Assembly: GCF_021728295.1 (NCBI RefSeq)
Contig: NZ_JAKJXE010000002.1
Coordinates: 1 to 64,000 of the forward strand
Direction: 5' to 3'
From: Pseudomonas petrae
GTDB lineage: Bacteria; Pseudomonadota; Gammaproteobacteria; Pseudomonadales; Pseudomonadaceae
DNA length: 64,000 nucleotides
This document shows, in pieces, positions 1-10,901 of the stretch; positions within the stretch are counted from its first letter, which is position 1; every line of letters begins with the position of its first letter. Both the position numbers and the translations under genes were made by a program. The notes under the pieces were generated by a model. The model saw only the letters and a program-made list of their open reading frames with translations. It had not been told where the DNA came from and did not search any database.

Positions 1-150
1 GTGACGTCCGAAGCCTTCCCGGCTAAAGCCGGCCCCACTGAGGGAGCGCGGTGTGACAGTAGGACCGGCTTCAGCCGGGAAGAGGCCGGTGTATACGACA
101 TCATTTTCGCGGCGTGACGTCCGATGCCTTCCCGGCTAAAGCCGGTCCTG
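1..150. repeat. Cluster of three REP palindromes
   Basis: Three copies of the local REP sequence lie here: reverse orientation at 15-36 (CTTCCCGGCTAAAGCCGG), forward at 61-82 (GGACCGGCTTCAGCCGGGAA) and reverse again at 128-149. Each is an imperfect hairpin and adjacent copies are in opposite orientation, as in BIME-type elements. An ATG inside the third copy (124) opens the reading frame of the following lipoprotein but is not its likely start. Confidence 0.85.
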
Positions 151-264
151 CAATTGGGGTCAGAGCAAGTCCCACTTCAGGAACCACAACCGGCACCGTT
201 TGAATCAGCAGCGCTCCCCGCTGTCCATAGCCCGCCACCCCGTTTGAGTAACCAGCGAGAAGTC

Positions 265-1380
265 ATGCCCGTGAATGGAATCAGCCGCCACCTCCATACC
301 CTAGTCAGCCTGATCCTGCTGACACTGCTCGCCGGTTGCAGCTCGCAACGCAGCGAGGAACCCGCGCCAGAACCTTCGGTGGTACGCAGTGAAATCGTGC
401 GGTTATTGCCCGCCAACGTCGCCGACCGCCAGGGCTGGGCCCAGGACATCCAACGCGCCTTCGACGCGCAGAAAATCGACCCCAGCGTTGAAAACCTCTG
501 TTCCGTGCTAGCCGTGACCGAACAGGAGTCGAATTTCCAGGTCGATCCGGCCGTCCCTGGTATGGGCAAGATCGCCCAGGACGAAATCGACCGTCGCGCG
601 AGCAAGGCGCACATCCCCAATCTGCTGGTGCGCAGCGCACTGGACATCCGCTCCTCAACCGGCAAGACCTTCAACGAACGCCTCAGCGCCGCCCGCACGG
701 AAAAAGACCTGAGCGCGATCTTCGATGACTTCATCGGCATGGTGCCGCTGGGTCGTACCCTGTTCGGCAATTTCAACCCTGTGCACACCGCCGGGCCCAT
801 GCAGGTCAGCATCGAATTTGCCGAGCGGCAGGCCCGGGATTATCCGTATCCGGTCGAGGGTTCGATTCGCCATGAAGTGTTCAGCCGTCGCGGTGGCATG
901 TACTTCGGCATTGCCCACTTGCTGGGTAATCCCGTCAGCTACGACAAGCCGCTGTACCGCTTCGCCGACTTCAACGCCGGCTGGTACGCCAGTCGCAACG
1001 CGGCGTTCCAGAGCGCTCTGGCGCGGGTGTCCGGCAAACGTCTGGCGCTGGATGGCGACCTGATCAGCTATGGTTTCGGCCCGGCGCTGGGGCAGACCGA
1101 ACTGGCCGTGCGCAGCCTTTATCCGCGTCTGGACATGCGCAACACAACGATCCGCAGCCAGCTGGAGAAGGGCGAGACACTGGCCTTCGAAGACACCGAG
1201 CTGTACGCGCAGGTTTTTGCCATGGCCGACAAGGCCGCCGGCAAGCCGCTGCCGAGGGCGATTTTGCCGGGCATCGTGCTGGAAAGTCCGAAGATCACGC
1301 GCAAGCTGACCACGGCCTGGTTCGCTCAGCGGGTGGAGGAGCGGCGGGTGCGCTGCATGGCGCGGGCGTCGGGTTCTTGA
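265..1380 (+). CDS. DUF1615 family lipoprotein
   Basis: A 371-residue predicted outer-membrane or periplasmic lipoprotein of the DUF1615 family, which has no established biochemical role. The start at 265 (MPVNGISRHL) puts a signal peptide at the N-terminus: a hydrophobic stretch LVSLILLTLLAGC ending in the lipobox LAGC, followed by Ser-Ser-Gln. An upstream in-frame ATG at 124 would add 47 residues read through a REP element and bury the signal, so I reject it. The body contains EQESNFQVDP, a short motif reminiscent of the catalytic-Glu region of lysozyme-like transglycosylases (inference only). It stands alone, flanked by REP elements on both sides. Confidence 0.85.
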   Translation: MPVNGISRHLHTLVSLILLTLLAGCSSQRSEEPAPEPSVVRSEIVRLLPANVADRQGWAQDIQRAFDAQKIDPSVENLCSVLAVTEQESNFQVDPAVPGMGKIAQDEIDRRASKAHIPNLLVRSALDIRSSTGKTFNERLSAARTEKDLSAIFDDFIGMVPLGRTLFGNFNPVHTAGPMQVSIEFAERQARDYPYPVEGSIRHEVFSRRGGMYFGIAHLLGNPVSYDKPLYRFADFNAGWYASRNAAFQSALARVSGKRLALDGDLISYGFGPALGQTELAVRSLYPRLDMRNTTIRSQLEKGETLAFEDTELYAQVFAMADKAAGKPLPRAILPGIVLESPKITRKLTTAWFAQRVEERRVRCMARASGS

Positions 1381-1403
1381 AATGAGGGTGCGATGAATAA
1401 AAG

Positions 1404-1508
1404 CTTCCCGGCTAAAGCCGGTCCCACTTGCGAAAGCTGGTCCCACTTGCTGAAGCCGGTCCTGCGTGAGGCCGTCAGGTGTGAGTAGGACCGGCTTCAG
1501 CCGGGAAG
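1404..1508. repeat. REP pair (BIME)
   Basis: Reverse REP at 1404-1425 and forward REP at 1486-1508 in opposite orientation, with a partial core (TGAAGCCGGTCCT) between them at about 1451-1463. The pair lies just downstream of the DUF1615 gene and could act as a transcript 3' end. Apart from the repeats I see nothing gene-like between 1381 and 1634. Confidence 0.85.
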
Positions 1509-1634
1509 GGGTTCATGACGTCCCACGCGCCGTTCGTCCAGTTCCGGGCACCTTGGGACGGCTCACTTATTCAGAAACAGAGTAGCGTCGCAGGTGATGC
1601 CTGCGTCGCCATTTAATTTGCAGGAGGCACCCTT

Positions 1635-2204
1635 GTGAGCCGTGACACCGAAACACCGATCATCATCACCAGCAGCAACCCGGCTGCCGAGGAGCCGGCG
1701 GCGAGTGATCAAGTGGCCGACGCCATGCTGTTCGGATCACCGAAAGACCGGCTGAATTTCTACCGCAATGAAATCCAGTACGAAACGACCATCCTGTCCA
1801 ACCGCACCAACGCCTATCTGTCCGCTCAGTCCTTTCTGGTGATCGCCTTCGCGTCGTCGATGGCCAACCTCAATCCGGAATGGGGCAAGATGTTCACGCT
1901 GGTGGTGCCGCCCTTTCTGACCTTGCTCGGGCTGATCAGCTCCATGCACGCCTGGCCGGGCATCCGCGCAGCGTATGAAATCATTGATCACTGGCACTTC
2001 AAGCAGTCTCAGTTGCTCAGCAGTCAGCCGGCCATGGGGTTGGCGTATGACGATTCGCCCCTTTTCAGCGAGCACGAATCTAGCGAGAAGGGCTACCGCA
2101 AGTCCCTGATGTTTTCCATGCGCACACCGTGGCTGTTCACGGGGTTCTGGTTTTTGCTGGGGGCGTTTTCGATCTATGTACAGGTTGTCGACAGGGTGTT
2201 TTAA
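1635..2204 (+). CDS. Small membrane protein of unknown function
   Basis: A 189-residue protein starting at a GTG that follows a strong AGGAGG ribosome-binding site at 1622-1627. The first 50 residues are polar. Three hydrophobic segments follow: around AYLSAQSFLVIAFASSMANL, TLVVPPFLTLLGLISSM and PWLFTGFWFLLGAFSIYVQV, with a polar loop between the second and third. The layout (a soluble stretch with YRNEIQYETTILSNRTNAYL before the first helix) resembles small membrane proteins of unknown function often named only as hypothetical. No catalytic motif is visible. It is separated from the stressosome operon by about 270 bases and need not be functionally linked to it. Confidence 0.75.
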   Translation: MSRDTETPIIITSSNPAAEEPAASDQVADAMLFGSPKDRLNFYRNEIQYETTILSNRTNAYLSAQSFLVIAFASSMANLNPEWGKMFTLVVPPFLTLLGLISSMHAWPGIRAAYEIIDHWHFKQSQLLSSQPAMGLAYDDSPLFSEHESSEKGYRKSLMFSMRTPWLFTGFWFLLGAFSIYVQVVDRVF

Positions 2205-2256
2205 GTCCGGGACGATCATGCCGATAAAGAAACAGCGAAAACGGCCTGATGTTACC

Positions 2257-2285
2257 TTGACACCCTCTCGCCACAGGCGTATCCC
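2257..2285 (+). promoter_or_regulatory. Candidate sigma-70 promoter for the stressosome operon
   Basis: A perfect TTGACA at 2257-2262 is followed 17 bases later by TATCCC at 2280-2285. It lies about 190 bases upstream of the rsbR-like start. The -10 element is poor, so this is only a candidate. Confidence 0.35.
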
Positions 2286-2471
2286 GTCTGCGCGGTTTAC
2301 GCCCGTTGTGGCGGCTGCAATCCGGTGAGCCAGGCAGTGTGCTGGTCCACGCCTGGCAACAACCTGCCGCTCAACGTTTTTCGCTGTTGTTTAGACCATC
2401 CCGCATATTTCACAGGCCTGCTCAAGTCGATCAACTCTCATTCTCGACGTGCACTCACTGGAGCCACCCTC

Positions 2472-3323
2472 ATGGCAGCATTGCAACAAATCACCGTGGA
2501 CGCCCTCAAGCGCTCCGAATCCCATCTGGCCGTTCAGTGGCACGCCGATCTCGAAGCCAGCGGCGCAACGCGCAATCTCAAGCCCGAGGAAATCCGCCAG
2601 CAAGTCGCCGACTTCCTGCGCTTGCTGACGTCGACGCTGGAGAAGGGCGGTTCTGCGAACATCACCACCACCGAGTGGGATGATGTTCGCCACTTCCTGG
2701 AAAAACTGTCCAGCCAGCGCGCGTTGGCCGGTCAGGATTCCCAGCAGACCGCCAGTTTCATCTTCGCGCTTAAGGGCCCGCTCTTCACCCAACTGCAAAA
2801 TGCCTTCGCCGACCAGCCGTTGCTGATCGCCGAGCAAGTGCTGCAGATGTCCGAGCTGCTCGATGGTCTGGGTCTGCACACCATCCGCACTTATCAGAAG
2901 TCCCGTGAAGCGGTGATCAAGCGTCAGCAGGAAGAACTGCTCGAGCTGTCCACGCCAGTGGTCAAACTGTGGGACGGCGTTCTGGCGCTGCCGATGATCG
3001 GCACGCTGGATTCGCAACGCACCCAAGTGGTCATGGAATCGCTGTTGCAGCGCATCGTCGACACCGGCGCGGAAATTGCCATCATCGACATCACCGGCGT
3101 GCCGACCGTCGACACCCTGGTCGCTCAGCATTTGCTCAAGACCGTCACGGCCATCCGCCTGATGGGCGCCGATTGCATCATCAGCGGCGTGCGTCCGCAG
3201 ATTGCCCAGACCATCGTCCATCTGGGGCTGGACCTGCAAGGCGTCGTGACCAAAGCCAATCTGGCCGACGCCCTCGCATTGGCCCTGCGCCGTCTCGGCG
3301 TCACCCTCACCAAGGCGGTATGA
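2472..3323 (+). CDS. rsbR: RsbR-like stressosome sensor/scaffold (RsbRD_N + STAS)
   Basis: A 283-residue RsbT co-antagonist. Residues 1-150 are a helical sensor domain resembling RsbRD N-terminal domains; a STAS domain covers about 160-280. In RsbR proteins, which build the stressosome shell with RsbS, two STAS threonines are phosphorylated by RsbT. Both positions appear conserved here: Thr215 in GVPTVDTLVA and Thr247 in RPQIAQTIVHLG. I chose ATG 2472 (MAALQQITVD); the frame is open further upstream but the extra residues (CWSTPGNNLP...) look non-coding. It is the first gene of a six-gene run with 4-base spacing or overlaps. The signal sensed by the N-terminal domain cannot be told from sequence. 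Confidence 0.92.
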   Translation: MAALQQITVDALKRSESHLAVQWHADLEASGATRNLKPEEIRQQVADFLRLLTSTLEKGGSANITTTEWDDVRHFLEKLSSQRALAGQDSQQTASFIFALKGPLFTQLQNAFADQPLLIAEQVLQMSELLDGLGLHTIRTYQKSREAVIKRQQEELLELSTPVVKLWDGVLALPMIGTLDSQRTQVVMESLLQRIVDTGAEIAIIDITGVPTVDTLVAQHLLKTVTAIRLMGADCIISGVRPQIAQTIVHLGLDLQGVVTKANLADALALALRRLGVTLTKAV

Positions 3324-3327
3324 GCCC

Positions 3328-3690
3328 ATGGAGCGCATCCCGATTCTGCAGATGGGCGACTTTCTGCTCGTCACCATCCAGGTGGACATGCATGACCAAC
3401 TCGCGCTGACGCTGCAGGACGACCTGTCCGAGCGCATCAGCCGCACCTCGGCACGCGGCGTCCTGATCGACATTTCCGCCCTGGACATGGTCGATTCTTT
3501 CATTGGCCGGATGATCGGCATGATCTCCGGCCTGTCGCGGATTATGGACGCCGAGACCGTGCTGGTCGGCATGCAGCCCGCCGTGGCTATCACGCTGGTG
3601 GAGCTGGGCATGACCCTGCCCGGCGTCAGCACCGCGCTGAACGTCGAGCGCGGCATGAAGCTGCTGCGCGAGCGAGCCTATTCCCAATGA
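3328..3690 (+). CDS. rsbS: RsbS-like STAS protein (RsbT antagonist)
   Basis: A 120-residue single STAS domain. RsbS proteins are the second shell component of the stressosome and hold the RsbT kinase until phosphorylated on one serine. That serine is visible as Ser57 in LDMVDSFIGRMIG, matching the family DSF(I/V) signature. The gene begins 4 bases after the rsbR-like stop, and its own stop overlaps the start of the rsbT-like gene in an ATGA junction, which points to translational coupling and fixed stoichiometry. Confidence 0.93.
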   Translation: MERIPILQMGDFLLVTIQVDMHDQLALTLQDDLSERISRTSARGVLIDISALDMVDSFIGRMIGMISGLSRIMDAETVLVGMQPAVAITLVELGMTLPGVSTALNVERGMKLLRERAYSQ

Positions 3691-4091
3691 CCGTGCGCAG
3701 CAGCGGCAATCAACCCATCCGCGTCGAGCAGGATGTTGTGTTGGCCCGGCAGACCGCGCGCAAGCTGGCCCAGGAATGCGGCATGCGCCTGATCGACCTG
3801 ACCAAGCTGGTGACAGCGGTCAGCGAGCTGGCGCGCAACACCATGGTCTACGGCGGCGGCGGTGACATGGACTGGGCGATCGTCGAAGACGGCCTGCGCG
3901 TCGGCCTGCGCCTGACCTTTCGCGACGAAGGCCCCGGCATCCCCGACCTCAAGCTGGCGATGACCGACGGTTGGACCTCCGGCGGCGGCCTCGGCCTGGG
4001 CCTGACGGGTGCCAAGCGGCTGGTGGACGATTTCGAGCTGGACACCGCACCCGGTGCGGGCACTCGCGTGACGATCTGCAAATGGACGTGA
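3687..4091 (+). CDS. rsbT: RsbT-like serine/threonine kinase (anti-sigma-type ATPase)
   Basis: A 134-residue GHKL ATPase of the RsbT/RsbW type. The N-box is SELARNTMVYGGGG, the G1 box DEGPGIPD and the G2 box GLGLGLTGAKRL, so the ATP site looks complete. In characterised stressosomes RsbT phosphorylates RsbR and RsbS, leaves the complex, and then activates a downstream partner. Start and stop both overlap neighbours (ATGA with rsbS; a 10-base overlap with the phosphatase gene). No RsbU-type partner or alternative sigma factor is encoded nearby, so its released-state target is probably one of the next three gene products (inference). Confidence 0.93.
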   Translation: MTVRSSGNQPIRVEQDVVLARQTARKLAQECGMRLIDLTKLVTAVSELARNTMVYGGGGDMDWAIVEDGLRVGLRLTFRDEGPGIPDLKLAMTDGWTSGGGLGLGLTGAKRLVDDFELDTAPGAGTRVTICKWT

Positions 4092-5107
4092 ACCTGCACA
4101 GCCACCTGACTCAGGTGTTGTCGGTGGAGGACATCAGCCAGGTGGGTCATGCCCGGCGCACGGCGCAGAGACTCGCCGAAGAGGCAGGTTTTGACGAGAC
4201 CGATTGCGGCCGCGTGGCGCTGGTGGTGACCGAACTGGCAAGCAATATCATCAAGCACGCCCAGAGTGGTGAGCTGCACGTGCGCGCGCTGCCGGGCGAC
4301 GTCTCGGGTGCAGGGGCGGGCGTCGAGATCCTTGCCATCGACCGGGGCAAGGGTTTCGATGTGCAGAACTGCATGGCCGATGGCTTCTCAACCCGTGGTA
4401 CCCAAGGCATCGGCCTGGGTTCGGTGCTGCGTCAGGCACAGGTGTTCGACGTGCACAGCGACCCGCGCGGCAGCGTGCTGCTGGCGCGCTTCTATCCGCG
4501 CAAAGCCTCCGTCAAAGACCTGCGCATGGGCATCACTCAGCATTCGCTGCACGATGACCCGGCCTGCGGCGATGTCTGGGAAGTGGCTATCAAGGGGCAG
4601 CAGGTGTCGATCATGATGATCGACGGCCTCGGTCACGGCCCGGAAGCCGAAGAAGCGGGCATGGCGGGCGCACGGGCGTTCATTCGCAACCCCTTTGCCG
4701 ACCCCGGAGTGTTGCTCGACGATTTGCACTTCGACATGCGCGGCAGCCGTGGCGGCGCCGCTGCGCTGGCGCAGTTCGACGGCGCGTCGGGCAAGCTGCG
4801 CTTCATGGGCATCGGCAACATCGGGGCGACGTTGATTGGCGATGACAAAACCCGAGGCATTCCTTCGCACCCCGGCATTGTCGGCCTGCAATACCGCAAG
4901 GTTGCGCCGGTGGACTACGCCGACTGCACCGGGCAGTTGTTGATCATGTTCAGCGACGGCCTGCAATCGCGTTGGAATCTTCGCGATTATCCAGGTCTGA
5001 TGTACCGACACCCCGCGATCATTGCAGCGGTATTGCACCGCGATTACAGCCGGGGCAGGGACGATGTGACGGTATTGGTGATGGCTCTGGAGAGGTTCGA
5101 TGACTGA
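4082..5107 (+). CDS. rsbX: ATPase-PP2C fusion phosphatase (RsbX-like, SpoIIE family)
   Basis: A 341-residue two-domain protein. Residues about 15-140 form a second RsbT/RsbW-type GHKL ATPase (N-box VTELASNIIKH, G1 AIDRGKGF, G2 GIGLGSVLRQA). Residues about 155-338 form a SpoIIE/PP2C phosphatase with metal-binding acids in ACGDVWE, MIDGLGHG, MFSDGLQ and RDDVTVLV. RsbX resets the stressosome by dephosphorylating RsbR and RsbS; that is the likely role here. ATG 4082 was chosen because it overlaps the rsbT-like stop. The ATPase domain makes it larger than Bacillus RsbX and means it could also act as a kinase or bind nucleotide. Confidence 0.9.
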   Translation: MDVNLHSHLTQVLSVEDISQVGHARRTAQRLAEEAGFDETDCGRVALVVTELASNIIKHAQSGELHVRALPGDVSGAGAGVEILAIDRGKGFDVQNCMADGFSTRGTQGIGLGSVLRQAQVFDVHSDPRGSVLLARFYPRKASVKDLRMGITQHSLHDDPACGDVWEVAIKGQQVSIMMIDGLGHGPEAEEAGMAGARAFIRNPFADPGVLLDDLHFDMRGSRGGAAALAQFDGASGKLRFMGIGNIGATLIGDDKTRGIPSHPGIVGLQYRKVAPVDYADCTGQLLIMFSDGLQSRWNLRDYPGLMYRHPAIIAAVLHRDYSRGRDDVTVLVMALERFDD

Positions 5108-5988
5108 CAACAACGCCCGTGGGACCCTTGAGGGTTCCGCCGTGATCGACATCGAGACTAGGCTCGAGCTGGAACGCTTGCGCACTGAAGCCGAGTCGCT
5201 GCGTTCAGAGCTTGATGAAACCAATCAGGGCGTGCTGGCCCTGTACGCCGAGCTTGAAGATCAGGCCGACCAGCTACGCGAGGCGTCGGACCTCAAGAGC
5301 CGTTTTCTGTCGTACATGAGCCATGAATTCCGCACGCCACTGGGTTCGATCCTGAGCATCGCCAGCCTGCTGTCCGATGAGCTGGACGGGCCGTTGAGTC
5401 CGGAGCAGCACAAGCAGGTCGCGTTCGTCAGTAACGCTGCCCGTGAATTGAGCGACATGGTCGACGACCTGCTCGACCTGGCGAAGATCGAAGCCGGGCG
5501 TATCAGCATATCGCCGGCGTGGTTCGACATGTTCGATCTGTTCTCGGCGCTGCGTGGGATGTTCCGGCCCATCGTCGACACCTCGGCCGTGGACCTGATT
5601 TTTGAAGAGCCTGCGGGTCTGCCGAGGCTCTACACCGATGATCAGAAGCTCGGGCAGATTCTGCGCAACTTCATTTCCAACTCGCTGAAATTCACCCAGC
5701 GCGGCGAAGTGCGCGTTTCGGCGCGGCTGGAGTCCGAGGACTCGATTCGCTTTGCCGTGACCGACACCGGCATTGGCATTCCCCAGGAACTCCATGACGC
5801 GCTGTTCGAAGACTTCGTTCAGGTCGACTCGCCGCTGCAAAAACGCCTGCGCGGGACAGGGTTGGGCCTGTCCCTGTGCAAACGCTTCGCCGAATTGCTT
5901 GGTGGCCACGTGGGCGTGGAGAGCCAGCCCGGCGTGGGCTCCACGTTTTATGTGGTGATTCCGCTGGCCCTGGGACAGGGGCCTGCCG

Positions 5989-5999
<11 letters not shown>
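5100..5999 (+). CDS. Cytoplasmic sensor histidine kinase in the stressosome operon
   Basis: A 299-residue kinase with no membrane segment and no recognisable input domain. Residues 18-65 look like a coiled coil (LELERLRTEAESLRSELDE), followed by the H-box SYMSHEFRTPLGSIL with phospho-acceptor His75. The catalytic domain has N-box LRNFISNSLKFT, G1 DTGIGIPQEL and G2 GTGLGLSLCKRF. It overlaps the phosphatase gene by 8 bases and the next hybrid kinase by 11. A soluble kinase without its own sensor, placed after RsbRSTX, matches the D1 position of the Vibrio-type stressosome operon, where it is thought to take its signal from RsbT. Confidence 0.92.
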
Positions 6000-7929
<1,930 letters not shown>

Positions 7930-8083
7930 TGTGAATGGATGGTTTTTTTCGGTAATCAGTGACTTTGAAGTGTTTGAGGCGGCTGGTTTTTGTTACCGTG
8001 TGCGCCATTCCCATCCGTGCCGTCCTCTGGCACACATTGCCGACGCCGTTTGCTCAAACGTTGAAGGTTGAAGGAGCCAAACC

Positions 8084-10339
8084 TTGACCCTCACCGACGA
8101 CGTCCTCCAGAGCGCGATAGAACAGTGCGCGCGCGAGCCGATCCAGATCCCCGGAAGCATCCAGCCCCAGGGCTTTCTGCTGGTCATCGATGAAGCAGCC
8201 TCGACGGTCATACAGGTCAGTGCCAATGTCACTGACTGGCTAGGGCTCGATCCGCAGTCGTTGATCGGTGCAACGCTGTCCGGCGTGTTCGCCGAGCATG
8301 AGCTGCTGCTCCAGCGCTTGCAGGCGCTGCCCGATGAGGAGCAAAACCCATTCCATCTGGGTGAAGTGCGCTTTCTGCAGGGTCTCAGCGCCGGTCAGCC
8401 GATGACCATGATGGTGCATCGTCATGATCAGGTGTTGATCGCCGAGTTCGAGCCGGCCGGGGACCTGACTACGGCCTACGGCAACGTGTACCCGCTGATG
8501 CGCGCCTTCATCAGCCAGATGAACGAGCTGGAAACCATCGATGCGCTGTGTCAGCGCGCGGCGGCCGAGGTCAAGCGCATTACCGGTTTCGGCCGGATTC
8601 TGGCCTACCATTTCGACGCCGACGGCAACGGGCTGGTGAGCGCCGAAGTCACCGACGACGGCTATGAAAGCATGCTCGGCCTGAGCTTTCCGGCGTCCGA
8701 CGTGCCGGCCCAGGCTCGGAAGCTGTATCTGGCCAACCGTATTCGCGTCATCGAAGATGCCAACTACCAGCCATCGGCGCTGATACCGAGCAACAATCCC
8801 CTGACCGGCGCGCCGCTGGACTTGACCTTCGCCACCTTGCGCGCTGTGTCGCCCGTGCATTTGCAGTACATGCGCAACATGCAGACGCTGGCGTCGATGT
8901 CGATCTCCATTGTGGTTCGCGGGCAGTTGTGGGGCCTGGTGTCCTGTCACCATGCCACGCCACGGCGGGTCAGTTTCCAGACCCGTACCGCCTGTGAGCT
9001 GCTGGGCAGCGTGTTGTCGCTGCAGATCGAGAGCAAGGAAGCCCACGCCGACAACCAGCGCAGGCTCAGCCTGCGGCAGCAGATCGTGCAGATGCTGGCG
9101 GCCATGGCCGACCTCGACAGCGTGACCGGCGGCCTGCGCTCCATGCCTCAGGTGTTGCTGGATTTTGTGGGCGCGACCGGCGCGGCGGTGATTTCCGGCG
9201 ACAGCGTCGATGTCTACGGAGAAACGCCCGACCGCGAGCAGCTTTTGAAGCTCTCCGACTGGTTGAGCGGGCGCCATCCCCATGAGGTTTTTCGCTCGGA
9301 CAACGTCAGCCGCGACATCCCCGAACTCCCTGCGCTGGCAACCTCGGTCAGCGGCGTACTGGCGACAACGATCTCCGAGCTGCATTCCAACTTCATCATC
9401 TGGTTCCGTCCCGAGCAGACTCGAGTGGTGAACTGGGCAGGCAAGCTCGAGAAAAACATTGGTCCGACCGGCTCCCTGAGTCCGCGCCACAGCTTCGCCC
9501 TGTGGCAACAGACCGTCAGCGGCTTTTCCAGCCCTTGGGATGACATGATCTGCGAAGCCGTAACAGAGTTGCGTACGGCAGTATTGGGCATCGTGCTGCG
9601 CAAGGCAGAAGAAATGGCCGCCCTGGCCGATGAACTCAAAAAGTCCAACAAGGAGCTTGAAGCGTTTTCCTACAGTGTTTCCCATGACTTGCGCGCGCCG
9701 TTGCGGCACATCGCCGGCTACGCCGAGCTGTTGAGCGACGTTGAAGGCAGCAAATTGTCCGACCGGGGCGTACGCTTTCTGGAAAACATCACCGACTCGG
9801 CGCGGTTCGCGGGTACGCTGGTCGATAACTTGCTGAGCTTCTCGCAGATGGGCCGGTCGGCAATGCGCCTTTCCGACGTTGACTTGAACGCCATGGTGGA
9901 GTCTATCCAGCGCGAGATGCTGCCCGATTACGAAGGCCGTGCGCTGGCGTGGAAAATCAGCGAGCCGCTGCCGGTGGTCATCGCCGACGCGGCGTTTCTG
10001 CACCTGGCGATGCGTAACCTGCTGTCCAATGCGATCAAGTACACCCGCAACCAGGACGCGGCGGTGATCGAGGTCGGCAGTTACGAGGAGGACGGCAAGA
10101 TCGTCGTGTACATCCGCGATAACGGTGTCGGCTTTGACATGGCGTACGCCGACAAGCTGTTTGGCGTGTTCCAGCGCCTGCATCGTATGGAAGAGTTCGA
10201 AGGCACCGGGATTGGCCTGGCCAGTGTCCGACGAATCATCGAGCGCCATGACGGCACCGTATGGGCGCACAGCCAGCTGGGCCATGGCGCTACCTTTTAC
10301 TTTGCGCTGCCAAAGCGCGGTTCGACTGTAACCCTTTGA
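8084..10339 (+). CDS. bphP: Bacteriophytochrome histidine kinase (PAS-GAF-PHY-HisKA-HATPase)
   Basis: A 751-residue red/far-red photoreceptor kinase. The TTG start at 8084 follows AAGGAG at 8071-8076. The biliverdin-binding cysteine is Cys15 in EQCAREPIQIPGSIQPQG. The GAF domain (about 140-300) has the phytochrome motif as SFPASDVP (Val instead of the usual Ile in DIP) and SPVHLQYMRNM with the chromophore-contacting His. The PHY tongue shows VNWAGKLEK and the PRxSF motif (PRHSFALW). The kinase H-box is SYSVSHDLRAPLRHI with His534; G2 is GTGIGLASVRRI. No heme oxygenase gene (bphO), which supplies biliverdin and often lies next to bphP, is present in the window. A 154-base gap separates it from the stressosome operon. 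Confidence 0.95.
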   Translation: MTLTDDVLQSAIEQCAREPIQIPGSIQPQGFLLVIDEAASTVIQVSANVTDWLGLDPQSLIGATLSGVFAEHELLLQRLQALPDEEQNPFHLGEVRFLQGLSAGQPMTMMVHRHDQVLIAEFEPAGDLTTAYGNVYPLMRAFISQMNELETIDALCQRAAAEVKRITGFGRILAYHFDADGNGLVSAEVTDDGYESMLGLSFPASDVPAQARKLYLANRIRVIEDANYQPSALIPSNNPLTGAPLDLTFATLRAVSPVHLQYMRNMQTLASMSISIVVRGQLWGLVSCHHATPRRVSFQTRTACELLGSVLSLQIESKEAHADNQRRLSLRQQIVQMLAAMADLDSVTGGLRSMPQVLLDFVGATGAAVISGDSVDVYGETPDREQLLKLSDWLSGRHPHEVFRSDNVSRDIPELPALATSVSGVLATTISELHSNFIIWFRPEQTRVVNWAGKLEKNIGPTGSLSPRHSFALWQQTVSGFSSPWDDMICEAVTELRTAVLGIVLRKAEEMAALADELKKSNKELEAFSYSVSHDLRAPLRHIAGYAELLSDVEGSKLSDRGVRFLENITDSARFAGTLVDNLLSFSQMGRSAMRLSDVDLNAMVESIQREMLPDYEGRALAWKISEPLPVVIADAAFLHLAMRNLLSNAIKYTRNQDAAVIEVGSYEEDGKIVVYIRDNGVGFDMAYADKLFGVFQRLHRMEEFEGTGIGLASVRRIIERHDGTVWAHSQLGHGATFYFALPKRGSTVTL

Positions 10340-10358
10340 GTGTCGAAGGAGACGCCCA

Positions 10359-10820
10359 ATGCTTAAACCCATTCTTCTGGTGGAAGACAATCCAAACGAT
10401 CTCGAGCTGACCCTTGTCGCTCTTGAACGTAGCCAGTTGGCCAACGAAGTGATTGTGCTGCGTGACGGTGCCGAAGCGCTTGATTACCTGCTGCGCCGCA
10501 ACCAGCATCAGGATCGTGTGGCAGGAAACCCGGCGGTGCTGTTGCTGGACCTGAAACTGCCGAAAGTCGATGGCCTTGAAGTGCTCAAAGCCATCCGTGA
10601 GACCGAGGAGCTGCGCAGCATTCCGGTGGTCATGCTGACGTCCTCGCGCGAGGAACCCGATTTGGATCGTGCGTACTCGTTAGGTGTGAACGCTTACGTG
10701 GTCAAGCCGGTCGAATTCAAGGAATTTGTCTCGGCGATTTCGGATCTTGGCGTGTTCTGGGCAGTCCTGAATGAGCCGCCACCGGGTTCCCTGCGACTCG
10801 CCCGCCGCCCAGGCTCTTGA
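10359..10820 (+). CDS. Single-domain response regulator (Rcp1-like)
   Basis: A 153-residue stand-alone REC domain with acidic pocket LLVEDNPNDLE, acceptor Asp64 in LLLDLKLPKVDG, the switch residues MLTSSREE and Lys in YVVKPVEF. It belongs to the Rcp1-like group that typically partners phytochrome kinases. It starts 19 bases after the phytochrome stop behind an AAGGAG site at 10346-10351, so the two are almost certainly a cognate kinase/regulator pair. The residues after the REC domain (about 130-153) are proline- and arginine-rich and probably disordered. Confidence 0.93.
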   Translation: MLKPILLVEDNPNDLELTLVALERSQLANEVIVLRDGAEALDYLLRRNQHQDRVAGNPAVLLLDLKLPKVDGLEVLKAIRETEELRSIPVVMLTSSREEPDLDRAYSLGVNAYVVKPVEFKEFVSAISDLGVFWAVLNEPPPGSLRLARRPGS

Positions 10821-10901
10821 CCGCAGGCCCTGAATCCGGCGCATGCTGGCCTGCGTGAACGCATTTCGCGCAAGCCCTTATTGGAACAATGACGTATATC
10901 G

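Noticed and set aside
124..264. N-terminal extension of the DUF1615 lipoprotein
   Set aside because: It begins inside a REP element and would hide the signal peptide and lipobox; ATG 265 is far better.
8240..10444. 734-codon minus-strand frame opposite the phytochrome gene
   Set aside because: It is antisense to a gene with all phytochrome motifs, has a His/Gln/Arg-rich low-complexity composition and no family features; a typical high-GC shadow.
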